Source: Bacteroidota bacterium
GTDB taxonomy: Bacteria > Bacteroidota > Bacteroidia > Flavobacteriales > Flavobacteriaceae
Direction of reading: 5' to 3'
Length of the DNA: 64,000 nt
Assembly (NCBI GenBank): GCA_023446155.1
Contig: JAEXIT010000011.1
Coordinates: 42,451 to 106,450, forward strand
Below the pieces are notes generated by a model, which was given only the letters and a program-made list of their open reading frames with translations, was not told where the DNA came from and searched no databases. Positions within the stretch are counted from its first letter, which is position 1. Every line of letters starts with the position of its first letter. The position numbers and the translations under genes are program-made. Positions 8,856-17,222 of the stretch are shown one piece after another.

Positions 8856-8884
8856 AAAGCCGACTTTATGTCGGCTTTTTTTAT
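8856..8884. terminator. Terminator after DUF2911 gene
   Basis: AAAGCCGAC (8856-8864) pairs with GTCGGCTTT (8870-8878), 5-base loop, then a T run. Its T run overlaps the end of the convergent cytochrome gene. Confidence 0.85.
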
Positions 8885-9840
8885 GGTCGGTTTTTTCGAT
8901 CCAGACTTTTGATGTAGGCTTTGATCAACGCCAGACCGTTCGGGTCGGTTACCGTTGTTCCAAGTTTGGGCATATGCAGAGTACCGGTGGTTTCCATCCG
9001 AAAAAGGATATTGGGTAGTTGGCGTGCGATGCCACTTTTTTGATACGAAACTTCGTAGGTGAGATTAAGGTTGGTATAACCGGCTATTCCGTTGGGATTA
9101 TGACAATGGGCACAGTTTAAATCCATATAGGCCCGGGCGCGTAAAGGCAGGGGTTGCTTAGTGTCGTTATAATCGGGAAGTGTTGCGAATGTTGCTTCAC
9201 TCGTCTCCAATAGTTGCTTTTGCACCAAATACCGAAGTTGTGAAACCGGTTTTCCATTTTGAATGATCATCCTGTTTAAATTGCGGATTTTAGAACCAAT
9301 GGGTTGTAGGATACCGTTTATACGATGGCAACTGCTGCATTCGTTTTCCGTCGGAATATGATATTGGATCACAGCACCGTTTTCCCGTTTTATGGGTATT
9401 GTGGCACCCTCGGTTATCAATAGCGCTTCGGTCTGCGTGGCGTTCCACTGATAGGTGGCGGCATTCCACCGACCCTTTGTAAGATAAAGGATTCGTGTTT
9501 CGATGTGTTTTCCCGGATAGTAAAACGTTTTGGCGAGTAAGCTGCCTTCCGGAAATTGTGGTAATCCGTCGCTTGTTGGCTTTAGTTTGGTTCCCGGTGG
9601 TAATTTTAGCAGGCGTTGTTTTTCGGCATGATCGGTAAAAAGTGTACTGGATAATTCTAATAGCTGTATGCCGTCATTGGGATTTAATTCTTTTAATAGA
9701 CCTTTAAATAATTTCAGATCCGATAATTTGCCTGGAAAAGTATAGTCGTTTTCAATCGTACCGCTGTTTTGTAAACCGAAATACGCCACAAGTATCGAAA
9801 ATAAAAGCATACCGATAACAACCAGTCGGGCGGGTTTCAT
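8881..9840 (-). CDS. SO_2930-family diheme c-type cytochrome
   Basis: A 319-residue exported protein with an N-terminal signal or anchor (about 5-23) and two heme-binding CXXCH motifs: CSSCH at 168-172 and CAHCH at 243-247. The text around them (YHIPTENECSSCHRINGILQPIGSKIRNLN and LPLRARAYMDLNCAHCHNPNG) matches the SO_2930-type diheme family, an extracytoplasmic electron carrier of unknown partner. It lies 18 bases downstream of a four-span membrane protein gene on the same strand, so the pair probably works together in the envelope. Confidence 0.82.
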   Translation of the reverse strand: MKPARLVVIGMLLFSILVAYFGLQNSGTIENDYTFPGKLSDLKLFKGLLKELNPNDGIQLLELSSTLFTDHAEKQRLLKLPPGTKLKPTSDGLPQFPEGSLLAKTFYYPGKHIETRILYLTKGRWNAATYQWNATQTEALLITEGATIPIKRENGAVIQYHIPTENECSSCHRINGILQPIGSKIRNLNRMIIQNGKPVSQLRYLVQKQLLETSEATFATLPDYNDTKQPLPLRARAYMDLNCAHCHNPNGIAGYTNLNLTYEVSYQKSGIARQLPNILFRMETTGTLHMPKLGTTVTDPNGLALIKAYIKSLDRKNRP

Positions 9841-9858
9841 ATGGAATAATGGTTACGA

Positions 9859-10323
9859 TTAAAACGGACGCAAAAATGGTCGGGCTGCCAATGGAGAAAA
9901 TGGCCACGGAATAGCTAGAAATATTACTATTAATCCAATAGAAAACCAGATCAGTATCGTTTTGTATTTTTCGTTGTCAGGCGATATTCGTTTGGCTTTA
10001 ATTGATCCGATCGAAATAAATACTATTGCGATAAACATCAGTATGATATGGATAACACCAAAAAATAAGGCCTCAGGATTCAGATTTCCGGATTTATACG
10101 TATCGTAAAAATAGGTCACAAACGGACTTTGCGTATACAGTAGCATTCCGATTACAAGTTGTATATGACAAAAAGTAGCCGTCCAATGCCGTAAAACATT
10201 GTCGGTTTTCGAAAAAATGGGTTGCTTGAAATAACCCCAAAGGGATTTTCCAATGGTAATTAGAAGGCTGATTAACACCAACCAGCGGATGATGGAATGA
10301 AGTGGTAAAAGGACGGAATACAT
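9859..10323 (-). CDS. Four-span membrane protein, cytochrome b-like
   Basis: A 154-residue inner-membrane protein with four hydrophobic helices (about 7-28, 46-65, 88-110, 125-145). Histidines in or beside helices (LHSIIRW, LRHWTATFCHIQ, FGVIHIILM) resemble small b-type cytochromes found in Bacteroidota, but heme binding is not proven. It is the first gene of a likely two-gene operon with the diheme cytochrome. A 12-bp-arm palindrome lies about 32 bases upstream of its start and may be an operator. Confidence 0.7.
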   Translation of the reverse strand: MYSVLLPLHSIIRWLVLISLLITIGKSLWGYFKQPIFSKTDNVLRHWTATFCHIQLVIGMLLYTQSPFVTYFYDTYKSGNLNPEALFFGVIHIILMFIAIVFISIGSIKAKRISPDNEKYKTILIWFSIGLIVIFLAIPWPFSPLAARPFLRPF

Positions 10324-10354
10324 GCTTTTTTAATTTTGTGTTTCAAAGATAGTT

Positions 10355-10384
10355 AAAAAAACATACTAACCGGTATGTTTTTTT
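10355..10384. promoter_or_regulatory. Inverted repeat, TetR-type operator candidate
   Basis: AAAAAAACATAC (10355-10366) and GTATGTTTTTTT (10373-10384) are perfect complements around TAACCG. The ACATAC-N6-GTATGT core looks like TetR/AcrR operators. It lies in the divergent region between the cytochrome operon and the zincin-like gene. A TetR gene is encoded 3 kb away (13416-14018), but the link is only a guess. Confidence 0.5.
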
Positions 10385-10470
10385 GATCAAATATTAAAAT
10401 GAAAGAAAATACGTTATTTGTAAGGCAATTAGAAATGAGTCAAGTATCTTTAAACGATTAATTAGTCACG

Positions 10471-11778
10471 ATGAAAAAAGCCTTTATACTTTGTTTGTGT
10501 TCGCTATCGCTGTCCGTATCCTACGGACAAAAACGAAACGCGGAAATCATTTCTTCAGATGTTGATCATTTCTGGGAAGCCTATGATGCAATTGTCGCTA
10601 CGCCCGATAGTGCGCGTCAGTATGAGTTGTTGCAAAAGTTGTATTTCGATAAAGGAACCGAAGGGCTTGAAGCGATACGCCAGCGTAGGCGTTATACGGC
10701 CAAAGAATATATCGATGCGATTCATAAGTATCCGGATTTCTGGAAAACGATTCGGAAAAATACACTTTCGGTAAATAAACTGAGCCTGGAGATCCAAAAA
10801 AATATAGCCCAATTACGAAAGGTTTATCCGGAATTACGTCCGGCTCCGATTTATTTTACGGTTGGGGTTTTCCGTACGAATGGAACGATTTCCGACGGTA
10901 AAGTCTTAATTGGTAGTGAAATGGCGTTGTCCGATCGGAATGTAAATACCGATGCGCTGCCCAACTATTTGCATTCGTATTATAAAAACCTGAATCCAAT
11001 TGATGATATCGGGTTGTTGTGTACACACGAATACGTGCATACGCAGCAAAAAGAAATGGTCGACGATCTATTGTACTATTGTTTGTATGAAGGGGTGGCG
11101 GAGTTTATATCGACCAAAGTTACCGGGAAACCGTCGTATACTCCGGCGATTGCGTTTGGAAAAAAGAATGAAGCGCGGGTAAAAGCATTGTTTGAAAGAG
11201 ACATGCAGCATATCGAAACGACCTACAATTGGCTTTGGGGAACCAATCAGAATGCGCTGAAAGAACGGGATTTGGGCTATTATATCGGTTATGCGATTTG
11301 TGAAAAATATTATGATCGGGCAAAAGATAAAAAACAGGCGATTAAAGAACTGATCGAGTTGGATTATAGCAATCCGGAACAAATTGAGGCTTTGGTTAAC
11401 AGTACCGGTTTCTTTTCCGGAACACTCGCACAGATCAAAGCGGATTATGACAAAATAAGACCCACGGTGATCGGGATGAAACCATCAGTAGTTGCCGGAG
11501 ATGATGGCTTGTTACCGGCCGGACCACTTACAATAACGTTGATGTTTTCGGAAGAAATGGATAAAAATTTCAGAGGATTCGATTTTGGTCCGCTTGGAGA
11601 AAACCATGTATTGCGAATTTCAAAAGTGATCGGTTTTTCGGACGATGGGCGTTCGTTTCGTTTTGAAACCGAATTAAAACCGGGATATCACCACCAGTCG
11701 ACAGCGACGGTTAATTTTAGAAATAAAGCCGGAATCCGCTTAAAACCATTTTTGATTGATCTGACAGCAGCAAAATAA
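10471..11778 (+). CDS. Exported zincin-like metalloprotease of unknown family
   Basis: A 435-residue protein with a signal peptide (MKKAFILCLCSLSLSVSYGQ). The motif HEYVH lies at residues 186-190, followed by EGVAEF with Glu at 207 and 211, which gives the HExxH...E arrangement of gluzincins such as the DUF2268/GldB-like predicted proteases. Residues about 340-435 (MKPSVVAGDDGLLPAGPLTITLMFSEEMDKNF) look like an Ig-like C-terminal domain. Proteolytic activity is predicted from the motif alone. It stands as a single transcription unit before the YCII gene. Confidence 0.75.
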   Translation: MKKAFILCLCSLSLSVSYGQKRNAEIISSDVDHFWEAYDAIVATPDSARQYELLQKLYFDKGTEGLEAIRQRRRYTAKEYIDAIHKYPDFWKTIRKNTLSVNKLSLEIQKNIAQLRKVYPELRPAPIYFTVGVFRTNGTISDGKVLIGSEMALSDRNVNTDALPNYLHSYYKNLNPIDDIGLLCTHEYVHTQQKEMVDDLLYYCLYEGVAEFISTKVTGKPSYTPAIAFGKKNEARVKALFERDMQHIETTYNWLWGTNQNALKERDLGYYIGYAICEKYYDRAKDKKQAIKELIELDYSNPEQIEALVNSTGFFSGTLAQIKADYDKIRPTVIGMKPSVVAGDDGLLPAGPLTITLMFSEEMDKNFRGFDFGPLGENHVLRISKVIGFSDDGRSFRFETELKPGYHHQSTATVNFRNKAGIRLKPFLIDLTAAK

Positions 11779-11853
11779 ATAGAATATAGTGTCCCTTTTT
11801 GATAAAGTCGATTGTTATAAATACGGATAACACTAATTTAAAAACAAAAAGTC

Positions 11854-12210
11854 ATGAAAGAATTTTTAATGCTGATCCGTGAAAATACAAATTACGGCAG
11901 TTTTACTGCTCAGGAAATGCAGGAAGATATTGAAAAACACATGCAGTGGGTTGAAGAGCTCATCCAAAAAGGGCATTTCAAAGAAGGTAATCCGTTGGAC
12001 GCGGAAGGGGTTTGCATTCGGGGAAAAGACCGGATGGTGACCGACGGTCCTTATATCGAAACCAAAGAATGTATCAGCGGTTTTTATTTTCTGCTGGCCA
12101 ATTCGCTCGAAGAAGCCCGCGATATAGCAAAAGGTTGCCCGTCGCTGGAATTGGGCGCAATGGTGGAAGTCCGACCGATTATGGTAACCGACGATGCATT
12201 CGGAGGATAA
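11854..12210 (+). CDS. YCII-related (DGPF) protein
   Basis: A 118-residue cytoplasmic protein of the YCII/DGPF family (MKEFLMLIRENTNYGSFTAQEMQEDIEKHMQWVEELIQKG, then GKDRMVTDGPYIETKECISGFYFLLANSLEEARDIAKGCP). The family's DGPF motif appears as DGPY. It overlaps the following sigma factor gene by 17 bases, which implies translational coupling. DGPF proteins are the known genomic partners of ECF42 sigma factors; their molecular role is not settled. Confidence 0.92.
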   Translation: MKEFLMLIRENTNYGSFTAQEMQEDIEKHMQWVEELIQKGHFKEGNPLDAEGVCIRGKDRMVTDGPYIETKECISGFYFLLANSLEEARDIAKGCPSLELGAMVEVRPIMVTDDAFGG

Positions 12211-13438
12211 ACAAGCGCTAAACCGCTTAACGGCACATCTTTTCCGTGAAAATGCGGGAAAGATGACGGCCGTTTTGGTGCGACTTTACGGAATCGATTC
12301 CCTTGATACCATTACCGATGCGATTCAGGATACTTTCGAATCGGCGCTTCTAAAATGGCGGTATTCGGGCGTACCCGAAAATCCTTCTGCCTGGCTGATC
12401 AAAGTGGCACGGAATAAAACCATCAATGCCTTAAAACGGGATGCCAGAAGTGTTACGGCTCTGACTTCGGCTCTGACAAACAATACCGAACCGGAAGTTG
12501 TGTTTTCGGAATATGAAATCACCGACAGTCAATTACGACTTTTATTGGCGTGTTGCAGACTGGATTTGACGCAGCAAAAGAAAATGATCCTTACACTGAA
12601 TGTACTTTGCGGATTCGGTGTCCGGGAAATCGCAAATGCGTTATTATTGTCGGAGGAGGCGGTTAAAAAAGCCTTGTACCGCGCCAAATCGGAGCTCAAA
12701 AATAAAAAACAACAGTTTGAAAATCCGGAAAAAGAAGACATTCGGAAATATAGTGTGATGTTGTATATGTCTGTGTACCTGTTGTTTAATGAAGGATACA
12801 AAACAACGAGTGATGCAGCCGGAATAAATACCGATTTGTGTTATGAGGCAATCCGACTGGCAAAACTCATCCGGGAACAGGATACTGCCAATCCGGAAAT
12901 AAACGGATTACTGGCTTTGTTGTTTTTTACGATTGCCCGTTTTCCAGCACGAATCACCACTACCGGCGAATGGCTTACATTGGCCGAACAGGACAGAAGC
13001 CTATGGAACCGGACTTTTATTGCTGAAGGTTTTTATTACCTGGATCAGGCGAAACCCGAACAAGAACTCAATACCTATTATCTCGAAGCATTAATTGCAT
13101 CGTTACACAGTATGGCTTCCAGTTTTGATCATACCAATTGGCAGGCGATTGTGTATTTGTATGAACAATTGGAACGCTTGCAACCGGAAGCTGCTTTGGT
13201 GCGATTAAACCGGATTGTGGCCGAAATGCATATCAGTATCACATCCGAGCAATTGGAAGCGATCGATCAGATCGAAACAATGTTCGGTAAGGAAAATCGG
13301 TTTGTATGGCTCACCACCAAGGCGTATGCCCATGAAAGACTTGGTGATTTGATCGTAGCCCGATATTGGTATAACGAAGCCTTACCGTTTGCAAAAACAG
13401 CTATGGATCGTGCTTTTATAGCGAAAAAGAGGGCTTAA
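12194..13438 (+). CDS. ECF42-type RNA polymerase sigma factor with C-terminal extension
   Basis: A 414-residue sigma factor. Residues about 1-180 hold sigma regions 2 and 4 (TDAIQDTFESALLKWRYSGVPENPSAWLIKVARNKTINALKR; LNVLCGFGVREIANALLLSEEAVKKALYRAKSELK). The long C-terminal half (about 190-414, DUF6596/TPR-like, including LYMSVYLLFNEGYKTTSD and NPEINGLLALLFFTIARFPAR) is the hallmark of ECF42, which replaces a classical anti-sigma. It starts inside the DGPF gene, the standard ECF42 layout. Its tail overlaps the convergent TetR gene by 23 bases. Confidence 0.93.
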   Translation: MHSEDKQALNRLTAHLFRENAGKMTAVLVRLYGIDSLDTITDAIQDTFESALLKWRYSGVPENPSAWLIKVARNKTINALKRDARSVTALTSALTNNTEPEVVFSEYEITDSQLRLLLACCRLDLTQQKKMILTLNVLCGFGVREIANALLLSEEAVKKALYRAKSELKNKKQQFENPEKEDIRKYSVMLYMSVYLLFNEGYKTTSDAAGINTDLCYEAIRLAKLIREQDTANPEINGLLALLFFTIARFPARITTTGEWLTLAEQDRSLWNRTFIAEGFYYLDQAKPEQELNTYYLEALIASLHSMASSFDHTNWQAIVYLYEQLERLQPEAALVRLNRIVAEMHISITSEQLEAIDQIETMFGKENRFVWLTTKAYAHERLGDLIVARYWYNEALPFAKTAMDRAFIAKKRA

Positions 13439-14018
13439 GAAATTGAAGGTATTTTTGTAAGGCCATCAGGTAACTTTCGTAGCTGGCGGCACCTTCCAGT
13501 TTTCCGATATTGCGAATACCACCATAACCGGAAATCAAAAACAACGCAATTTGCTGCGGATCGATATCCGGGCTGATGGTTTTTTGCTGTTGTTCGTAGC
13601 GGATACAGTCGGCAATAGCCAATTTCCAGTCGGTCATTAAAACGGAAAGCGCCTCGCGAAAGTTTTCGTGTAGCGGCGCGATTTCTTCAATCAGATTAAT
13701 CGCCGGGCAGCCGTAGCGGACATCAAAAAAATCGGTATCGTGCAATAGGTCCCGCATCATCTGATAAAAAGCCTCCAATGGTTTTTCGGCCTGTTCCAAC
13801 GGACGTAGCATTACCTGATGCATATTCGGACGCATATAGTCGTTGATCAACGCCAAAGCCATTTCGTCCTTATTTTTAAAATGATAGTAAAAAGCACCCT
13901 TTGTAACCTGTGTGGTCGCGATGATATCGTCAATACTGGTCGACTGGTAGCCTTTACGGTAAATCAGTTCGAAGGATTTTTCGAGGATGGACATACGGGT
14001 AAGGGCTGCTTTCGACAT
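13416..14018 (-). CDS. TetR/AcrR-family transcriptional regulator
   Basis: A 200-residue repressor-type protein. The N-terminal HTH is complete: MSILEKSFELIYRKGYQSTSIDDIIATTQVTKGAFYYHFKNKDEMALALI (about 8-57). The C-terminal ligand-binding domain is divergent. It converges on and overlaps the ECF42 gene and is followed upstream by the reductase gene on the same strand across about 55 bases, so genes 14073-16280 are plausible neighbours in regulation. No matching operator is obvious in its own upstream region. Confidence 0.92.
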   Translation of the reverse strand: MSKAALTRMSILEKSFELIYRKGYQSTSIDDIIATTQVTKGAFYYHFKNKDEMALALINDYMRPNMHQVMLRPLEQAEKPLEAFYQMMRDLLHDTDFFDVRYGCPAINLIEEIAPLHENFREALSVLMTDWKLAIADCIRYEQQQKTISPDIDPQQIALFLISGYGGIRNIGKLEGAASYESYLMALQKYLQFLKPSFSL

Positions 14019-14072
14019 AAATAGGGGTATGATAAAGCGAATGTACTATAAAAATCAGAATATTTTACGGTA

Positions 14073-14756
14073 TCAGCGCCAGAATGCCTTTACGCGGAGT
14101 TCTTCCGGCTGCCAAAACCGTACGTTTTGAAAATAGTGTTTGATGCTTTGACACACGTCGGGTGCCCCAGTAATATATGCGCGTTTGCTTCCCGTTAGTT
14201 GCGGTAAGAGCAAAGCAATTTTTTCGGTTATCGCTTCCGGATCGAACGGATTAAAAACATAATAATCAAACGGGAAACTTCCGTCGATATCCGGGAAAAT
14301 ATCCCGTTGATGCGGCGTATAAATAAAGCTAAAAACCTTTTTTTCAACGGGTAAATTGCGGTTGATTTCATACAAATGGGAGAGTGCCGTAATGTCGCCA
14401 ATCATAACGTAATGTTCCGCACTATCGTCCAATAGTAATTTTCCTTTTGGGGTTTTAAAATAAAGCGAATCGCCGGCTTCCAGCGTATGTACCCAATGCG
14501 CACCTTTGCCGTTCGAAAAAGTACAGATGATCACATCAATAATATGCTGTATCGGTTCAAAATTCCAAATACTGTATTTCCGGTGTTCTATTTGTTGCTC
14601 ATCTATAAATAAATCGAGTGTAAAACCGGGAATATAGTCCATTTCGGAAAAATGCGGACTTTCAATTTTCAAATGGAAAGCATGGCGGGTTAGTTGTCGG
14701 ATGCTGATAAGGGTACCGCTGTGAACGGTTTCGGAATTGTTGTTTTCGGATGTCAT
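14073..14756 (-). CDS. Siderophore-interacting protein (FAD-dependent ferric reductase-like)
   Basis: A 227-residue cytoplasmic flavoprotein-like protein; I use the ATG at 14756 (MTSENNNSETVHSGTLISIRQLTRHAFHLKIESP) because upstream residues are not family-like. The FAD-binding barrel contains HRKYSIWNFEPIQHIIDVIICTFSNGKGAHWVHTLEAGDSLYFKTPKGKL, and the NAD(P)-binding part has YVMIGDITALSHLYEI and RAYITGAPDVCQSIKHYF. This matches the SIP family that releases iron from siderophores. It lies next to a Crp-like regulator gene on the same strand. Confidence 0.85.
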   Translation of the reverse strand: MTSENNNSETVHSGTLISIRQLTRHAFHLKIESPHFSEMDYIPGFTLDLFIDEQQIEHRKYSIWNFEPIQHIIDVIICTFSNGKGAHWVHTLEAGDSLYFKTPKGKLLLDDSAEHYVMIGDITALSHLYEINRNLPVEKKVFSFIYTPHQRDIFPDIDGSFPFDYYVFNPFDPEAITEKIALLLPQLTGSKRAYITGAPDVCQSIKHYFQNVRFWQPEELRVKAFWR

Positions 14757-14826
14757 AATCGTACAATTTAATACGACAAAGTTCCGGTATACGAATCGGC
14801 CCGGCATTGACTTGCATCAAAATCGG

Positions 14827-15396
14827 TTACCGTTTGGACTTTAACCGACTCAGCGTTTCCTGAGAGATATTCAGATAGGAAGCGACCATTTTGTTGGACA
14901 AGCGGTTTACGAGTTTCGGATTCAGTGCCAATAGTTCGCGGTAACGTTCGCCGGCATCCATCGTGATAAACGACATCAGGCGGTTGGTGTTGTTCACATA
15001 GGCCATTTCGAGATAATGACGGTAAAATTTTTCCCAAACCGGAATTTGTTCCAATAAGGTATAAAAATCCTGTTGGGTAATGTAAAGTAGTTCCGTATGT
15101 TCCAACGCCTGAATATATTCCAGGGAAGGTTTGTCGGTTATAAAACTAACCAAAGCGGTGGCAAAATTGTTTTCAAAGGCCAGATAACGTGTGGAATCCT
15201 GACCTTCTTCATTGATAAAAAAGATGCGTAAACAACCTTGGCCAACGAAAAACATCCGTTGGCTGGTTTGTCCGTGGGTGATCAAAAGCTCATTTTTTTT
15301 CGGCTTTAAAGGCTTGAAAAAAGACAATATTGTCTCGAGTTCGGTATCGGTTACGGTAATTTCCCGTCTGATATAATCGGCTAGTTGTGGGTACAT
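14827..15396 (-). CDS. Crp/Fnr-family transcriptional regulator
   Basis: A 189-residue regulator with a cyclic-nucleotide-binding-type barrel (FKPLKPKKNELLITHGQTSQRMFFVGQGCLRIFFINEEGQDSTRYLAFENNFATAL, about 28-85) and a C-terminal HTH (RLSNKMVASYLNISQETLSRLK, about 165-187). The four-cysteine Fe-S cluster of true FNR is absent, so oxygen sensing by that route is unlikely. It ends 3 bases after the ribB stop region in the same direction, making one run of co-directional genes. Confidence 0.92.
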   Translation of the reverse strand: MYPQLADYIRREITVTDTELETILSFFKPLKPKKNELLITHGQTSQRMFFVGQGCLRIFFINEEGQDSTRYLAFENNFATALVSFITDKPSLEYIQALEHTELLYITQQDFYTLLEQIPVWEKFYRHYLEMAYVNNTNRLMSFITMDAGERYRELLALNPKLVNRLSNKMVASYLNISQETLSRLKSKR

Positions 15397-15399
15397 CTT

Positions 15400-16059
15400 T
15401 TAATAATCACGAACAAATTTACGGTAATAGTAAATATCTTCGATAGACAAAACGACCAATTGCTGTTCGAGGGCAAAGTCGATGATTTCCGGTAATCGGG
15501 CAACGGTTCCATCGGGATTGGTGAGTTCGCAGAGTACGGCTTCCGGTTGTAGTCCGGCGAGTTTCATTAAATCGATACTTCCTTCGGTATGGCCATTCCG
15601 ACCCAAAACGCCATCGTCGTTTGCCCGTAACGGAAAAATATGTCCGGGTCGGGCGAGATCGCCAGGAACCGCTTTGACGTTCACAGCCGTGCGGATGGTT
15701 TGAATCCGGTCGGAAGCCGAAATACCCGTGGTAATGCCTTTTTTGGCTTCGATCGTTACCGTGAACGGTGTTTGAAACCGACTGGAATTAGCGGGGACCA
15801 TATAGGGTAAATCCAGCGCATTGGCCTTTTCGTTGGTCAGACACAAACAAACGATACCGCTACAGGAACGCAGCATCAGTGCCATGTCTTCTACCGACAT
15901 GCTTTCGGCCGGAAAAATCAGATCGCCTTCGTTTTCACGGTTTTCATGATCAATAAGTAAAATACCCTTGCCATTTTGTAAGGATTGGAGGGCGTTTTCT
16001 ACCCGATCTTTACGACTGACACCAAAAGTGTGTAACGTAGTTAGGACAGCGGTAGTCAT
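15400..16059 (-). CDS. ribB: 3,4-dihydroxy-2-butanone-4-phosphate synthase
   Basis: A 219-residue riboflavin-pathway enzyme converting ribulose 5-phosphate to dihydroxybutanone phosphate. Key family stretches are present: GKGILLIDHENRENEGDLIFPAESM (active-site acidic loop) and GRNGHTEGSIDLMKLAGLQPEAVLCELTNPDGTVAR. The frame is open to 16335 but the family starts at the ATG at 16059 (MTTAVLTTLHTFGVSRKDRVENAL). No GTP cyclohydrolase II domain follows, so it is the single-domain RibB type. Its ATG overlaps the stop of the DUF2798 gene in TAATG, implying coupled translation. Confidence 0.93.
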   Translation of the reverse strand: MTTAVLTTLHTFGVSRKDRVENALQSLQNGKGILLIDHENRENEGDLIFPAESMSVEDMALMLRSCSGIVCLCLTNEKANALDLPYMVPANSSRFQTPFTVTIEAKKGITTGISASDRIQTIRTAVNVKAVPGDLARPGHIFPLRANDDGVLGRNGHTEGSIDLMKLAGLQPEAVLCELTNPDGTVARLPEIIDFALEQQLVVLSIEDIYYYRKFVRDY

Positions 16060-16280
16060 TATTCCTGTGTTACTTTTTCGGCCATTTTTCGGGCTCTTGG
16101 GATAATAATAAAAGCAGAAAGATAGGCAACGGGTAGCATAACGCTCCAGGCTTTTAGGAATTTTAGAAACCAGTCGTCGCCAAAACCGTAATTGCGGATG
16201 AGTCCGACAAATGCCATGATCAACGTCATGGGAATCACTACAAAAAGGGTGTTGATGTATTTGAAATACGCTTTTTTCAT
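16059..16280 (-). CDS. DUF2798 small membrane protein
   Basis: A 73-residue protein with two membrane helices (about 11-31 and 45-66; FVVIPMTLIMAFVGLIRNYG and SVMLPVAYLSAFIIIPRARK). It matches DUF2798, a family without known function. I use the ATG at 16280. The stop overlaps the ribB start by one base, so the two are one transcription unit; whether it relates to riboflavin is unknown. Confidence 0.88.
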   Translation of the reverse strand: MKKAYFKYINTLFVVIPMTLIMAFVGLIRNYGFGDDWFLKFLKAWSVMLPVAYLSAFIIIPRARKMAEKVTQE

Positions 16281-16409
16281 TTTCAATCATTTTTAAATTA
16301 ATACGGGGCAAAGTTGCAGTGATCCGTTTTGGCAAACATTGACTTTTGTCAAAAAAAGGAACAAGTAGTTTTTTAATTATAGAATTTTGAGATTATAAAG
16401 AAGAGTTTT

Positions 16410-16425
16410 TTACGGAAACACGTAA
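16410..16425 (-). promoter_or_regulatory. Copy 1 of shared inverted motif TTACGT-N4-CCGTAA
   Basis: Read on the minus strand: TTACGT GTTT CCGTAA. It is 65-80 bases before the YegP-like gene start at 16490. Other copies are at 43660-43675 and 46795-46810. Confidence 0.5.
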
Positions 16426-16489
16426 TTTTTGTAGTATATTGTGGTATACTATTGCAAAAGTTTATTGTTTTAACTTAAAAATGTAAAAA

Positions 16490-16819
16490 ATGGGAAAATT
16501 TGTAATTACAAAAAGAAAAAATGACGAATTTCAATTTAATTTAAAAGCTTCTAACGGACAGGTAATCCTTGCCAGCGAAGGGTATGCCGCCAAAGCAGGT
16601 TGTCTGAATGGTATTGAATCCGTGCGTAAAAATTCGCAACTTGAGGAGCGCTTTGATAAAAAAACAGCGACAAACGGGAAACCCTATTTTAATTTGAAGG
16701 CATCCAATGGGCAAATCATCGGAACAAGTGAAATGTATGAATCGGAAGCAGCCAGAGATAACGGAATTGCTTCGGTACAAAAAAATGCACCAGAAGCGAC
16801 GGTGGAAGATTTGTCTTAA
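16490..16819 (+). CDS. YegP-like DUF1508 protein
   Basis: A 109-residue protein made of two tandem DUF1508 repeats: residues about 2-50 (FQFNLKASNGQVILASEGYAAKAGCLNGIESVRKNS) and 55-103 (PYFNLKASNGQIIGTSEMYESEAARDNGIASVQKNA). This is the YegP fold, of unknown function and cytoplasmic. It has its own terminator, and one copy of the shared 16-bp motif lies upstream, which suggests control together with the 43-47 kb genes. Confidence 0.93.
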   Translation: MGKFVITKRKNDEFQFNLKASNGQVILASEGYAAKAGCLNGIESVRKNSQLEERFDKKTATNGKPYFNLKASNGQIIGTSEMYESEAARDNGIASVQKNAPEATVEDLS

Positions 16820-16833
16820 AAATAGTAAATGAG

Positions 16834-16858
16834 CCGGCTTATCAAGCCGGTTTTTTTT
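16834..16858 (+). terminator. Terminator after YegP-like gene
   Basis: CCGGCTT (16834-16840) pairs with AAGCCGG (16844-16850) around a 3-base loop, followed by eight T. Confidence 0.88.
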
Positions 16859-17100
16859 AGTGCTTTCCAGATAGCTGCGTCAATCCGGTAAATTGTTACC
16901 GGCATTCCCATAAATTCGGTGGTTTGATCGGGTTACATACCGTTTTGTAAGGCTACTTTTTGAGAATCGGTATTTTGGGTATTGATAATCGAAATCACAC
17001 TTTCGACTTTTTCTTTTTCGAAAGGAAAATCCCGACATTTTTGAGAGGCTTTTGCCGCGTTGTTTCGAAACCCTCAAGGGTATGTTGCATAGCAAAAGGA
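16852..17100 (-). pseudogene. Remnant of a GNAT-family acetyltransferase gene
   Basis: Reading one minus-strand frame gives NNAAKASQKCRDFPFEKEKV, then ESVISIINTQNTDSQKVALQ and NGM, a TAA stop (16933-16935), and then PDQTTEFMGMPVTIYRIDAA and IWKAL. This is the C-terminal half of a GNAT acetyltransferase of the RimJ type (acetyl-CoA loop, 'N..SQKVA..NGM', then '..TTEFMG.PV..YRI'). A second in-frame TGA lies just upstream of GFRNNAAK, and the N-terminal half is gone or frameshifted. The 71-residue ORF here is out of frame with this match. I infer a decayed gene. Confidence 0.65.
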
Positions 17101-17193
17101 TAGCGTTGTAAGGTATACTAAAATACCAAAATATTTTGATATTATTAAATCTTTAAATATCCGACAGTTTTTATTATATATGACGGTTTGTGT

Positions 17194-17201
17194 TATTTTT
17201 G
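17194..17201 (+). promoter_or_regulatory. Probable -7 box of FecI-type sigma gene
   Basis: TATTTTTG fits TAnnTTTG, 21 bases before the ATG at 17223. The surrounding stretch 17101-17222 is AT-rich with no other gene. Confidence 0.4.
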
Positions 17202-17222
17202 TAGGCATACATACCTACAATT

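Noticed and set aside
16060..16335. N-terminal extension of ribB
   Set aside because: The upstream part of the frame lies over the DUF2798 gene in another frame and lacks homology to RibB; the enzyme starts at 16059.
16880..17095. 71-codon minus-strand ORF
   Set aside because: The recognisable GNAT homology is in a different frame of the same strand, so this frame is a by-product of the decayed gene.
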